From positions 1-42,114 of the forward strand of contig NZ_BCNS01000201.1 in assembly GCF_001528745.1 (NCBI RefSeq): 42,114 bases of DNA, in the 5' to 3' direction. Positions 25,398 to 33,800 of this stretch are shown piece after piece. This stretch comes from Marinobacterium profundum (GTDB taxonomy: Bacteria > Pseudomonadota > Gammaproteobacteria > Pseudomonadales > Balneatricaceae). Under the pieces are notes generated by a model that searched no databases, was not told the origin of the DNA, and saw only the letters and a program-made list of their open reading frames with translations. The first letter of the stretch is position 1. Every line of letters starts with the position of its first letter. The position numbers and the translations under genes were made by a program.

Positions 25398-25871
25398 ATG
25401 ATCAGAACAGGTGACAGTATTCCGGCCGTAAAGATTACCGCCCTGACGGCGGGCGAGCAGAAAACGCTGCCGGCCAGCGAGTTGTTTGCCGGCAAAAAGG
25501 TTGTGCTCTTTGCGGTACCAGGGGCCTTTACGCCCACCTGCTCAAACACCCATTTGCCGGGCTATGTGGTCAAGGCTGATGAGTTCCGTGCCAGGGGTGT
25601 GGACATGGTCGCCTGCCTGTCGGTCAACGACTCTTTCGTGATGCGGGCCTGGGGACAAAGTCAGAACGCCGAAGCCCTGACGCTGCTGGCCGATGGTGGT
25701 GGCGCGCTCACTCAGGCACTGGGTCTGGGTGCGGATACGGCGGATTTTGGCGGGCTGCGGTCGCGTCGATATGCCATGATCATCGAGGATGGTGTGGTCA
25801 GGGCACTGAACGTTGAAGAGCCGAAAAAATTTGAAGTTAGCGATGCCGACACCCTGCTGGCACTGTTGTAG
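25398..25871 (+). CDS. Prx5-type peroxiredoxin
   Basis: A 157-aa thiol peroxidase. PGAFTPTCSNTHLPG (41-55) is the Prx5 active site with peroxidatic C48; C73 is a further cysteine in the position often seen in this family. It reduces hydrogen peroxide and alkyl peroxides, probably with glutathione/glutaredoxin. ATG 25398 is preferred over ATG 25392 because AGGAG (25386-25390) is 7 bp away from the former but only 1 bp from the latter. Complete, single gene. Confidence 0.92.
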   Translation: MIRTGDSIPAVKITALTAGEQKTLPASELFAGKKVVLFAVPGAFTPTCSNTHLPGYVVKADEFRARGVDMVACLSVNDSFVMRAWGQSQNAEALTLLADGGGALTQALGLGADTADFGGLRSRRYAMIIEDGVVRALNVEEPKKFEVSDADTLLALL

Positions 25872-25902
25872 TTTTTCGTTTTGTAACCCGCTGGTCCCAG
25901 TA

Positions 25903-25916
25903 TTGATGTAGATCAA
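25903..25916. promoter_or_regulatory. FNR/Anr-type binding site
   Basis: TTGATGTAGATCAA is a perfect match to the FNR consensus TTGAT-N4-ATCAA. It lies 126 bp before the small membrane-peptide ORF (26042) and 31 bp after the peroxiredoxin stop codon, so it most likely activates the 26042-26995 genes when oxygen is low. I cannot place the -10 element with confidence. Confidence 0.75.
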
Positions 25917-26041
25917 GTCTCGCTGTATTGGTCGGGTGCTGGGGCTGTCATACCTCGGGAAGTTTGAGCTGCGTCAATATCTGCGTCGGCAGATACCGAT
26001 AACCTCTGTGTTAATTCCAATGCAATACAGAGGTGGTGCAA

Positions 26042-26176
26042 ATGTTCGGTCTGGATGTGTATAGCGTAGAAGTACTGCTGCCAAGCGTCGTCGGCGTGCT
26101 GGCGATGGCGTCGGTGATGGTCTGGGGTTTTGTGCGAGTCTGCAATCTGATCAACCAGGAGCCACCGCGGGACTAA
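26042..26176 (+). CDS. 44-aa single-span membrane peptide
   Basis: ATG 26042 follows AGAGGTGG at a good distance. The peptide starts MFGLDVYSVEVLLPSVVGVL, has one hydrophobic helix of about 25 residues, and ends with a short polar tail (NLINQEPPRD). I do not recognise a family; small subunits of terminal oxidases (CydX/CcoQ-like) have this general size and shape, but no oxidase gene is nearby, so this is only an analogy. The perfect FNR site upstream is the main reason to take it seriously. Confidence 0.55.
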   Translation: MFGLDVYSVEVLLPSVVGVLAMASVMVWGFVRVCNLINQEPPRD

Positions 26177-26416
26177 GAGTAGCGGTCAAACATGCGGCCA
26201 GGCAGGGTCCCTGCATGGGTTTCCATCTGCATCGCACTTCTGGCGTGCGCTATTAAAGTGCGTGTTTTGGAAGGTCCGAAGTATTTTATTGGTGACAGGC
26301 TCAGAATCCCGATTTCCGTGCCTATACTTTGGGCAGGTTCAGCTGTAAGGCTGCTGTTACACTTGAGCGGTTTGGGCCAGCGGGTTTGGCCTTGTCGCCC
26401 CGGAATGGGCTGGAAC

Positions 26417-26995
26417 ATGCGCAAGTTGTCTGGGCAGAGGTTAATGGAAGACCTCGGATTGCCCTATTTCAGGACGATTTCGACGTTTGGTGCACTCACT
26501 GATACCACAGTGGTGCATTTGATCCGCAGCGGCGAAGTCATGGCGCTGGATCCCGGTGAGATACTGTTCGAAGCCGGTGAGCACTCCGATGGCTTCTATG
26601 TCATTCTCAAAGGCCAGCTGGCCTTTCACAAGCATCATCAGGGCCACTACGGCTTTATCCGCAACTATCATTTTGGCGAAAATATTGGCTTTGTCGGCAT
26701 GATAGCGCTGCATCGGCGTATCGGTCGCGCGCAGGCCGTGGAAGACGTCATAGTGTTAAAAATATCCACCCGTCTGTTTAACGACCTTTATGAATCCGAT
26801 ACTCAGGAGTTCGCATTGCTGTTGATGAATCTGGCCAGGGACATGGCACGTGGTCTGCGCGCGGTGGACAATCTTGTCGTTGAACACAGCTATGCGGCTG
26901 AAGTTGCAGCTGACGCAAGCGCCAGATCCCAGGTAGCGGATATCCCAGATGCCACTGCGGGGGCTGAGGTGCACCGCCAGGCCGGGCTGCATTAG
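26417..26995 (+). CDS. Cyclic nucleotide-binding domain protein without HTH
   Basis: A 192-aa protein holding one cNMP-binding/CRP-type beta-roll (about residues 25-130: GEILFEAGEHSDGFYVILKGQLAF, then FGENIGFVGMIALHRRIGRAQA) and a helical tail with no recognisable DNA-binding winged helix. The arginine in RRIGRAQA is where CRP contacts the cyclic-nucleotide phosphate. It could be a nucleotide sensor acting on a partner protein. ATG 26417 is used; ATG 26444 (after CAGAGG) is an alternative, and the frame extends to 26192 without family similarity. The stop codon is inside a hairpin. The FNR site at 25903 may control it. Confidence 0.78.
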   Translation: MRKLSGQRLMEDLGLPYFRTISTFGALTDTTVVHLIRSGEVMALDPGEILFEAGEHSDGFYVILKGQLAFHKHHQGHYGFIRNYHFGENIGFVGMIALHRRIGRAQAVEDVIVLKISTRLFNDLYESDTQEFALLLMNLARDMARGLRAVDNLVVEHSYAAEVAADASARSQVADIPDATAGAEVHRQAGLH

Positions 26996-27001
26996 CCCGG
27001 C
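26981..27001. terminator. Hairpin at convergent gene ends
   Basis: GCCGGGCT (26981-26988) pairs perfectly with AGCCCGGC (26994-27001), overlapping the stop codon of the cNMP-binding gene and 7 bp before the end of the DUF2058 gene. No strong U-run. Confidence 0.45.
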
Positions 27002-27007
27002 GGTTGT

Positions 27008-27553
27008 TTACCACATCAGATCGTCAGGTATCTGGTAGTCGGCGTAGGGATCGTCTTCATCGGGCTTGGCTTCGGGCTTGATGCGAATCACGCGCTGCGG
27101 TGCCTTTGCTTCCACTCGGGCGGCGATATCATCGGGCATAAGGCCGTAACCCGGCTGCATGATGACGATGGCAAGCTGGCCACGACTGAGCTGGTTGTGC
27201 GTTGCGCGATCCAGATGCAGCGTCTTTATGACCCGGTCATGCACAAAGTTGTACGCCATGCTGCCGTCCTTGGGCGCTTTGGTGCTGTGCTGCTGTATCA
27301 GTTGCAGGGCTTCGGCCAGGCCTGCCTTGCGGGCTCTGTCTTCCTCGCGCTGCTGGTTCAGCAGGCGATCGCGTTCCTGCTTTTCCTGGCGCTGGCGTTC
27401 AATATCGGACTGGACATTGGTGTCCGGATCCTCTGTCTTGATGCCGGACTTGCGCAGCTTGGTTTGCTTGCGCTTGGTGTCCTTGGCCTTCTTGGCCTGG
27501 CCCTTGTTGGCCATGCCCATGTTCAGCAGCTGATCCTGCAGTGTGCGCGCCAT
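27008..27553 (-). CDS. DUF2058 family protein (YaiL-like)
   Basis: A 181-aa soluble protein, matching DUF2058 (E. coli YaiL) in full: LQDQLLNMGMANKGQAKKAK start, a very basic first third (KDTKRKQTKLRKSGIKT), a charged coiled coil (about 50-90), and a C-terminal domain with RGQLAIV and MPDDIAARVE. The family is described as nucleoprotein/polynucleotide-associated, but its function is unknown. It starts at ATG 27553; convergent with the preceding gene. Confidence 0.87.
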   Translation of the reverse strand: MARTLQDQLLNMGMANKGQAKKAKDTKRKQTKLRKSGIKTEDPDTNVQSDIERQRQEKQERDRLLNQQREEDRARKAGLAEALQLIQQHSTKAPKDGSMAYNFVHDRVIKTLHLDRATHNQLSRGQLAIVIMQPGYGLMPDDIAARVEAKAPQRVIRIKPEAKPDEDDPYADYQIPDDLMW

Positions 27554-27738
27554 TATCGTAACTACCCGTGACTGGAAATCAGCCGCACTATAGCATAATC
27601 CCGGCGCCGATTAAGAGCTGTACCACGGTGCCGATAGGCTCGGTGCTGGTGTACTATGGCGACAGCCTGGGTTCTGATCAGGTCTGTTGAAAAATCCATG
27701 CTGTCTTGTGTTTTGATCCTTGAATGGGAGTCTTGCGC

Positions 27739-28386
27739 GTGTCTGATCTGGTCGAGCTGTTACCTGCCATTGTGGCATTGACGCTGCTGTCGGTTTCCCC
27801 CGGGCTGGATACGCTGCTTACGGTGCGCAATGCGGCGCGCGGCGGTGTGGCTGATGGTGTGGTGACCAGCTTCGGCATCTGCAGCGGGCTCTTTGTACAT
27901 GCCGTGCTGTCCGCACTGGGCATCTCGGTATTGCTGATGCAGTCTGCGGTGCTTTTTGGTGCGCTTAAGATGGCGGGCGCAGCCTACCTTATCTGGCTGG
28001 GGTGGGGCAGTTTGCGCCAGGCGCTGCATGGCCGTGGGCAAGAGGCTGCAGCAGACTCGGTGCAGGCGGTAACGCAGCAGCAGGTTTCTTTCTGGCGCTG
28101 TGGGCGCGAGGGCCTGTTGTCGAATTTGCTCAACCCCAAAACCATCATCTTCTATATGGCGTTTTTGCCCCAGTTTATTGATCCCGCCGGTGCGGTGCTG
28201 CCCCAGGCCTTGTTGCTGGCGGCGATACACTTTGTTATCGCCATGAGCTGGCAATCGTTGCTGGCGCTGCTGACGTGCCATGTGCGGGGCTGGGTGCGTT
28301 TGCCAATATTACGCAGGCTCTGTCATGGCGTTACGGGTCTGGTGATGGTGGCACTGGGCGTGCGATTGGCGCTGGCAAAGATTTAA
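27739..28386 (+). CDS. LysE-family amino acid exporter
   Basis: A 215-aa inner-membrane protein with six predicted helices and the LysE/RhtB signature SPGLDTLLTVRNAARGG near the N-terminus (about 20-36). Members export amino acids such as lysine, threonine or homoserine lactones; the substrate is not determinable. The start is GTG 27739, because GGGAG (27726-27730) lies 8 bp before it; an in-frame ATG at 27724 lacks a ribosome site. A second paralogue lies at 30445. Confidence 0.85.
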   Translation: MSDLVELLPAIVALTLLSVSPGLDTLLTVRNAARGGVADGVVTSFGICSGLFVHAVLSALGISVLLMQSAVLFGALKMAGAAYLIWLGWGSLRQALHGRGQEAAADSVQAVTQQQVSFWRCGREGLLSNLLNPKTIIFYMAFLPQFIDPAGAVLPQALLLAAIHFVIAMSWQSLLALLTCHVRGWVRLPILRRLCHGVTGLVMVALGVRLALAKI

Positions 28387-28442
28387 CAGCGTGTTGCCGG
28401 GGTTGTGAGTCGCGCGTGGAAAACTGATTACTGAGGTGAATG

Positions 28443-29006
28443 ATGCGAATAGCAGTATTTTGTGGCTCGGCGGATGGGCGTCCCGGCAGTCGGTACAAGG
28501 ATGCAGCCTTTAAACTGGGTCAGGTATTGGCGGAACGCGGGATTGAGGTGGTGTACGGAGGGGCTCGAGTAGGCCTTATGGGGGCGGTTGCCAGCGGTGC
28601 CCTGAGTGAGGGCGGCAAGGTTATTGGCGTATTGCCCAAGGGGCTGGCTGATCGGGAGTTGGCGCATCCGGAACTGACCGAACTGCGGCTGGTGGAAACC
28701 ATGCACCAGCGCAAGGCGCTGATGTCGGATCTGGCGGATGCCTTTATCGCGTTGCCAGGCGGCGTGGGCACCTTTGAGGAAATATTTGAGATCTGGTGCT
28801 GGGCGCAGCTGGGTATTCACCACAAGCCGTTTGGTTTGCTGAGCATCGACGGTTACTACGACAAGCTGGTGGAGTTTATTCGCCAGAGCAGTGATGAGGG
28901 CTTTGTGAGGCCCGAGTATGTGGACATGCTGATGGTGGAGTCTGATGCCGAGCAGTTGCTGGCGGCTTTTGATTCGTACCAGCCACCGGCGGATAAGTGG
29001 GGCTAA
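28443..29006 (+). CDS. LOG-family nucleotide phosphoribohydrolase (TIGR00730)
   Basis: A 187-aa Rossmann-fold protein of the LOG family. VYGGARVGLMGAVA and PGGVGTFEEIFE (the PGGxGTxxE motif) are the hallmarks of cytokinin riboside 5'-monophosphate phosphoribohydrolases, which release the base from N6-modified AMP; many bacterial members act on AMP-type nucleotides. ATG 28443 is preferred to ATG 28440 for spacing from GAGGTGA. Complete and alone. Confidence 0.92.
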   Translation: MRIAVFCGSADGRPGSRYKDAAFKLGQVLAERGIEVVYGGARVGLMGAVASGALSEGGKVIGVLPKGLADRELAHPELTELRLVETMHQRKALMSDLADAFIALPGGVGTFEEIFEIWCWAQLGIHHKPFGLLSIDGYYDKLVEFIRQSSDEGFVRPEYVDMLMVESDAEQLLAAFDSYQPPADKWG

Positions 29007-29028
29007 GGATTTGCTCGTCCTGTGTAAA

Positions 29029-29052
29029 CGCCCGGCGAGCAAGGGCCGGGCG
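29029..29052. terminator. Hairpin between convergent genes
   Basis: CGCCCGGC (29029-29036) pairs with GCCGGGCG (29045-29052) in the gap between the LOG gene and the yceI-like gene. No U-run, so likely a transcript-end stabiliser. Confidence 0.4.
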
Positions 29053-29088
29053 CGATCAATGCATGTCAGATGTTAAATACAGCGATGC

Positions 29089-29664
29089 TTACTGGCGTAC
29101 GCCCTCAATATTCAGATCCAGGTAGACGGTTTCGGCGGCGGGTCCAAGGTTATAGTTGATACCGAATTCTTTTAGCTTAAGCTCAGCTGTGCCCTGAAAG
29201 CCTGCGCGATAGCCTCCCCAGGGGTCATCGCCTTCGCCTACACGAGTTACATTGATGGTGACGGGCTTGGTGATGCCGTGCAGGCTCAGATCACCCTTGA
29301 GTACACCGCTACCATCGCCGTTGGTCTTGTAAGATGTGCTCACGAAGGTGATTTCAGGGTAGGTGGCTGCGTCCAGAAATTCGGCGCTGCGCAGGTGCTT
29401 GTCACGCTCGGCCTGGTTGGTGTTGACACTGGCGGCTTCGATGGTGATGGCGACGCTGGCGCTGTTCGGGTCTGCGGCATCGTAGATAAAGCTGCCAGCG
29501 AATTTCTCCAGTCGGCCTGTGACCCAGCTAAAGCCCAGGTGATTGGCGCGAAAGTTCACGGATGCGTGGGCGCCTTCGGTGTCGATGGCGTATTCAGCGG
29601 CATGCAGCGGGCCTGCGGCCAACAGTCCGCCCAGTGTCAGGCATTTAATCAGGTTAGTTTTCAT
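29089..29664 (-). CDS. YceI-family periplasmic protein
   Basis: A 191-aa exported lipocalin-like protein with a signal peptide (1-22, cut before AEYAID). HASVNFRANHLGFSWVTGRL (33-52) and LHGITKPVTI are the YceI signatures; the barrel binds isoprenoid chains such as ubiquinone precursors. Its start overlaps the stop of the cytochrome b561 gene (ATGA), so the two form a coupled pair transcribed leftward, the usual arrangement of yceI-type genes. Complete. Confidence 0.92.
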   Translation of the reverse strand: MKTNLIKCLTLGGLLAAGPLHAAEYAIDTEGAHASVNFRANHLGFSWVTGRLEKFAGSFIYDAADPNSASVAITIEAASVNTNQAERDKHLRSAEFLDAATYPEITFVSTSYKTNGDGSGVLKGDLSLHGITKPVTINVTRVGEGDDPWGGYRAGFQGTAELKLKEFGINYNLGPAAETVYLDLNIEGVRQ

Positions 29665-30233
29665 GGGTTCTCCCGGGTGATTCCAAGAATGCGTGTCAGG
29701 GTTGAGTCTTTGTCGACAAAATGATGTTTCAGCGCTGCCAGTGCATGCACGCTAGAAAGCGCAATTAGTGCCGTTGAGCTCCAGTAGTGAATAACGCCCG
29801 CCTTGTCGGCCTGGTGATGCAGCTCAATGGGTAGCGGCGGCACCGAGAACCAGTTGAATACAGCGATCTCCTGGCCTCCCGCGGTTGACATAACGTAGCC
29901 GGAGAGCAACGCCGTAATCATTAATAGGTAAAGCAGGCTATGGGCACATTTAGTTAGCAGGCGGATGGCACGCCCGTGGCCTGGCAGGGCGCGGGGCGCA
30001 GGATCCACGCAGCGACACAGTATCCGCAGACTCAGCGCGAGCAGCAGTAGCATGCCCAGACTGCGGTGCCAGTGGGGCAGTGTCTTGTAATTGGGGTCGT
30101 AGTAACCCAGATCGATGATATAAAGGCCGAGAAAGTAGAGGCCCAAGACCGCGACAGCCATGAGCCAGTGCAGGCTAATGAGCGGCCAGCCATAGGTTGT
30201 GTCATCGTTTCTGAGTTTGAGCTTCACTGCCAT
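29661..30233 (-). CDS. Cytochrome b561
   Basis: A 190-aa four-helix diheme cytochrome b of the CybB type. SLHWLMAVAVLGLYFLG (about 19-35) starts helix 1 with a heme-ligand His, and HWHRSLGMLLLLALSLRI and HALAALKHHFVDKD carry further histidines. It moves electrons between the quinone pool and periplasmic partners, fitting the quinone-binding type of the downstream YceI protein. First gene of the two-gene unit; ATG 30233. Confidence 0.92.
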   Translation of the reverse strand: MAVKLKLRNDDTTYGWPLISLHWLMAVAVLGLYFLGLYIIDLGYYDPNYKTLPHWHRSLGMLLLLALSLRILCRCVDPAPRALPGHGRAIRLLTKCAHSLLYLLMITALLSGYVMSTAGGQEIAVFNWFSVPPLPIELHHQADKAGVIHYWSSTALIALSSVHALAALKHHFVDKDSTLTRILGITRENP

Positions 30234-30444
30234 AATTGCCCTTTGGTGTTCCTGCCCCTCGTATCGGGTAGATTAGTCCGCTGCGTGCAGTATAGGTTCC
30301 GCAGCCAGAGCGCGTAGCGCACCCGCTAATTCAAGCTGACGCTCTATAGTCGAGCGTGTTGCGGCTGTGCTGGCGGGGTTATATATGATTTGAATTAAAC
30401 CTTATCCCAACATTCATTTACATCGAAAAAGGATGCTTTGCCCC

Positions 30445-31062
30445 ATGACATGGATGAGCTGGTTGTCACTCTGTGCGATTTGCCTGGCGGGTGCCGTATC
30501 CCCAGGCCCGAGCCTTGCGGTCGTGCTGCGGCATACTTTGGGCGGCGGCGGTCGCCACGGCATGATGACAGGTATCTGTCATGCGCTCGGCGTCGCGCTC
30601 TGGGCGCTGGTGACCATCGCTGGGCTGTCGGTGCTGATTCTTGAGTCCGCGGCGCTATATAGAGTCATTACGCTGGCGGGCGCGGCTTATCTTGTCTGGC
30701 TCGGGATCAAGGCGCTGCGCAGTGCCGGTGGCGGGGCACTGCAGGCCGAGGCGGGCAAGCCTGCCAGCCTTGTGCGCGCCGGCATCGATGGTTTTATGAT
30801 CTCTGTGCTCAACCCAAAGCTGGCTATGTTCTTCCTGGCGCTGTTCTCCCAGTTCGTGTCCCCCGGTATGTCGCTGGCGGGCCAGGCGCTGATGATTGGT
30901 ACGGCGGCGGTTATCGACGGCCTCTGGTACTGTCTGGTGGCGCTGTTTCTGTCCCGTACCGGGGTGCTCGCCTGGCTGGCTCAGCGCAGCCGCGCCATCG
31001 ATAGAACCACCGGGGTTATCCTGCTTTTGCTGGCGCTGCGCGTGGTGCAATTGCAGGCGTAG
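30445..31062 (+). CDS. LysE/RhtB-family amino acid exporter
   Basis: A 205-aa six-helix exporter. AVSPGPSLAVVLRHTLGGG (about 16-34) is the LysE/RhtB signature and SVLNPKLAMFFLALFSQF the mid-protein signature. It is a distant paralogue of the product of 27739-28386. ATG 30445 is favoured because AAAGGA (30428-30433) is too close to the first in-frame ATG at 30433; ATG 30454 is a third option. Substrate unknown. It is followed by the ffs promoter. Confidence 0.85.
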   Translation: MTWMSWLSLCAICLAGAVSPGPSLAVVLRHTLGGGGRHGMMTGICHALGVALWALVTIAGLSVLILESAALYRVITLAGAAYLVWLGIKALRSAGGGALQAEAGKPASLVRAGIDGFMISVLNPKLAMFFLALFSQFVSPGMSLAGQALMIGTAAVIDGLWYCLVALFLSRTGVLAWLAQRSRAIDRTTGVILLLLALRVVQLQA

Positions 31063-31093
31063 CGCAACGATTTTTCTTTTGTAATCAATCCTT

Positions 31094-31121
31094 TTGCATT
31101 CTTCATCAAGGCTGGTATACT
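31094..31121 (+). promoter_or_regulatory. ffs promoter
   Basis: TTGCAT (31094-31099), 16 bp, TATACT (31116-31121), giving a start near 31128 and a short 5' precursor segment before the 4.5S RNA body. Confidence 0.6.
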
Positions 31122-31164
31122 GCCGGCCTGTCTCGTTTAGAGGCTGGTCAGACGACCATGTTAT

Positions 31165-31274
31165 GGTAGCTCTGCTGGTCCTCCCGCAACGATAAACCGT
31201 GAACCTGGTCAGGCCTGGAAGGGAGCAGCCACAGCGGTCGACTCGTGTGCCGGGATGTGGCTGGTGGAGCTGCC
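31165..31274 (+). ncRNA. ffs: Signal recognition particle 4.5S RNA
   Basis: The bacterial small SRP RNA. The apical Ffh-binding loop GGTCAGGCCTGGAAGGGAGC and the closing strand GTGTGCCGGGATGTGGCTGG follow the E. coli 4.5S RNA closely; the 5' strand CTGCTGGTCCTCCCGCAACG pairs with it, and the ends GGTAGCTC/GGAGCTGCC close the rod. With Ffh it delivers membrane proteins co-translationally. Exact ends are estimated from base pairing. Confidence 0.93.
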
Positions 31275-31361
31275 CCCATCTTTATTTAACTCTTTGTTTT
31301 ACCTCGAATTATTGGTTGTTATACCTGTGCTGCATGGAAGTGCGACACAAGGTGCGACACA

Positions 31362-31664
31362 ATGCCCCGTCCTTGTGCTTATATCCAACCCTCAGAACAT
31401 TCCGTTTTTTACTTCAGTATTCGTGTGCCCCAGACCTATATCCGTCATTCATTACAGACCAGATACAGGTCTAAGACCATCGTAGGAAGTGCGTTGCTCC
31501 TGAGCAGGCACAGTTTTTGTTTGCCCACGCTGAAGAGCTGAAATCGGTTGAGATATCCGTACTGTGCGGAAGCACTCTGATACTGCTGCTGAAGTACGTC
31601 AGGTGCAAGGCGGCTCCGTGCCTGCTGTACGTGCGAAGGGCTGCCCTGACTTTTGGCCATCCTG
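31362..31664 (+). pseudogene. Remnant of a tyrosine-recombinase N-terminus beside ffs
   Basis: ATG 31362 opens a 59-codon frame (MPRPCAYIQPSEHSVFYFSI, then RVPQTYIRHSLQTRYRSKTI) that stops at 31541. The pattern 'FYFSIRVP...RHSLQTRYR' resembles the N-terminal domain of phage/island integrases (YYFRIRVPKDLR...I.RSLKT). In another frame QFLFAHAEELKS near 31510-31545 could be its continuation after a frameshift. No catalytic domain remains. The direct repeat GTGCGACACAA occurs twice just upstream (31340-31362). Likely scar of an element once integrated at ffs; the rest of 31275-31714 has no gene. Confidence 0.45.
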
Positions 31665-31714
31665 CAGCAGTCACTTGAAGCCCTGCGCCTTGAAGTTGCT
31701 GGTGAAAAAGCACT

Positions 31715-32755
31715 TTAGGAAGTGGGCAGGCCTCTCTGGCTTTCCACACGGTTGCGGCCCTTGTCCTTGGCGCGGTAGAGCGCGTCATCGGCACGGCGCA
31801 GCAGGTCTTCGAAGCTGTCGTCGGCCTGGAACAGGCTGACGCCGAAGCTGGCGGTGAAACTCAGGCCGGGCTCTATCTCGTGCTGCTGAATCAGTTTGCG
31901 CAGTTTTTCACAGGCCTGCAGGGCATTTTCCAGCGCCATATTGGGGAAAATAAGGGTGAACTCTTCACCGCCCCAGCGGGCAAAACAATCGACACTGCGG
32001 ATATTGCTGCGCACCAGATCGGCGGTGTTTTTCAGTACCTGATCGCCGATACCATGACCGTGGGTGTCGTTGATATCCTTGAATAGATCGAGGTCAAAAA
32101 TGGCCAGTGAAAGGGGGTGCTTGTAGCGTTTGGCGCGGCTAATTTCCTGCTGGATTTCTTCCTCGAAGCGCTTGCGGTTAGCGATTTCGGTCAGCTGGTC
32201 GGTATTCGAGACGTATTCTACTTCGCGTATTTTTGCCTTTAATTCCCGGTTTTTTTCTTCCAGTTCGCAGGCTTTCTGCTGCAGGGTGTTTTCCAGTGTA
32301 ATACTGCCATCACGCAGGTATTTGTTCTGTTCGATTAGCTCAAATTGAAGAGCTTTGTACTGATGAATGTCCTCGGCGGCACCGATAATACGGGAGGCGC
32401 TGCCATCGGGGTGACGGCTGAGAATGCGAGCTCGATCCCGTACCCAGAGATAACTGTTGTCGGCTTTCTTGCAGCGATATTCAATGCAGGAGTCTTCGCG
32501 TGCGCCTTTGATAAAGCTATCGATATTATCAATCACACGGGAATAATCGTCCGGATGAATAATGTTTTCCCAACTAAAGACATCATGTTGCAAGCTGCCT
32601 GTTTCATAGCCTAGCATGCGATACCAGCCGGGGTTGCGTGCGACATGGCCTGTGTCGGCGTGCCAGTCCCAGGTGCCTTCAACAATGATATCCAGGATTT
32701 GATTAAGGGTCGTATCGGCCTCGGCCAGAGAGCTGTGCTGGTAGGTTTTATGCAT
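31715..32755 (-). CDS. Diguanylate cyclase, PAS-GGDEF
   Basis: A 346-aa soluble enzyme making cyclic di-GMP from two GTP. A PAS domain (about 15-133, WYRMLGYETG, ending RIIGAAEDIHQ) is followed by a coiled coil (about 136-182) and a GGDEF domain (183-340) with NTDQLTEIANR and the active site GGEEF (262-266). An intact RSVD I-site (253-256) five residues before it indicates product inhibition. With no membrane segment it senses a cytoplasmic signal through the PAS domain, which has no obvious cofactor motif. ATG 32755. Alone in its transcript. Confidence 0.93.
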   Translation of the reverse strand: MHKTYQHSSLAEADTTLNQILDIIVEGTWDWHADTGHVARNPGWYRMLGYETGSLQHDVFSWENIIHPDDYSRVIDNIDSFIKGAREDSCIEYRCKKADNSYLWVRDRARILSRHPDGSASRIIGAAEDIHQYKALQFELIEQNKYLRDGSITLENTLQQKACELEEKNRELKAKIREVEYVSNTDQLTEIANRKRFEEEIQQEISRAKRYKHPLSLAIFDLDLFKDINDTHGHGIGDQVLKNTADLVRSNIRSVDCFARWGGEEFTLIFPNMALENALQACEKLRKLIQQHEIEPGLSFTASFGVSLFQADDSFEDLLRRADDALYRAKDKGRNRVESQRGLPTS

Positions 32756-33141
32756 CAGTCAGGGGCCCATGTTGCGAGGAAAAACAGCTGTAACCCCGGG
32801 GCGCGCTAAAGCCGGACAGGTCGAATAATCTGGGAACAATGAGGTCGCAGTGATATGCAGGTTCAGGTTGGCAGGGGTGAAGTGTCATGGTTACCGGATC
32901 CCATACAGGCATGCTGAATCATGGAGCTGTACCAGGCCAGCAAATAACCGGCCTTATGCGCGTTGAACCCTTATCCTAACAGTACTTTGGCTGCAAAACC
33001 CATTTGTTTTACAGCGTGAGAAACCCTGTTGCGCGTACGCTGGTGATTGGTGCATATACTTAATATCAGGCATGTTTTAGACATGTTTTTAATGTCAGCT
33101 GCATGCCTTCCATGATCCTGCCCAGGCCCGCTAAGCCTTAA
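32756..33141. other. Gene-free stretch
   Basis: This 386-bp gap between two leftward genes holds an AT-rich patch near 33050-33095 with the near-repeat CATGTTTTAGACATGTTTTTA, but no ORF, RNA or terminator I can support. The promoter of the diguanylate cyclase gene is expected at its left end. Confidence 0.4.
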
Positions 33142-33477
33142 TCAGGCAGGCTCGTCCGCTGCGTCTGAGTAGACGCAAACATTCCAGGCCTGCGCCAGGC
33201 CATCGGGCGCTTCGCAGTAACGACTGAAAAACTCAGTGATCTCGCGGCGCTGGCAGTGTTGCTCGAAGGCATTCATGTCCTGCCATATTTCATGAAAAAC
33301 TATGGGGTAGCTTTCGCCATCGGCGAAGGGGCTGCTGACCTGGCGGGTGACGCGGTATTGCACACAACCATCTTCACGCAGCGTATTGGGTTCAAGGGAC
33401 TGCAATTTGGCAAAAAGCTCGGCGTCTCTGCCCGGGCGGGGCTTGAACTGGGCGGTGCAGTAAACGAGGGATGACAT
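33142..33477 (-). CDS. ABM-domain monooxygenase (YgiN-like)
   Basis: A 111-aa ferredoxin-like dimeric alpha-beta barrel protein of the antibiotic biosynthesis monooxygenase (ABM) family. AQFKPRPGRDAELFAKLQSL, REDGCVQYRV and YPIVFHEIWQDMNAFEQHCQ follow the YgiN/putative quinol monooxygenase pattern, with the conserved E (FHEIW) and H (EQHC). ATG 33477 (MSSLVYC) is chosen over an upstream TTG at 33483. The function may be quinol oxidation; no partner gene is adjacent. Confidence 0.87.
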   Translation of the reverse strand: MSSLVYCTAQFKPRPGRDAELFAKLQSLEPNTLREDGCVQYRVTRQVSSPFADGESYPIVFHEIWQDMNAFEQHCQRREITEFFSRYCEAPDGLAQAWNVCVYSDAADEPA

Positions 33478-33686
33478 TGGCAAGTTCCGGTTAGCATGTT
33501 TAATAAAATGCCGAGTATACGTAGCCGAATCCTCTATGTCTTTCTGCCTGGCGCCAGGTCTGTTATGCGGGCAGGTTATTTCAGTGCATGCTCGTCATGG
33601 TGCTTTGTTGTGGCCTTTGGTTGTGATTACAGATCAGGTTTTGTATGTCGGTCAGCAGCGGGATGCTTATAAAGGTAATAGGGGGT

Positions 33687-33716
33687 TTCACTTGTGTTGT
33701 CGTGGCAGCGTATAAT
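33687..33716 (+). promoter_or_regulatory. Candidate promoter of the TRAP operon
   Basis: TTCACT (33687-33692), 18 bp, TATAAT (33711-33716), 85 bp before the dctP-like start at 33801. The -10 is perfect and the -35 weak, which suggests an activator. The rest of 33478-33800 has nothing else that I recognise. Confidence 0.55.
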
Positions 33717-33800
33717 CAGACGCTTTTTGTCAGCGCTAACATAGTCTTGGTGGTGCCGGCATTGTTCCAGCAGATGTTATTCATATAAGGATTAGAGAAT

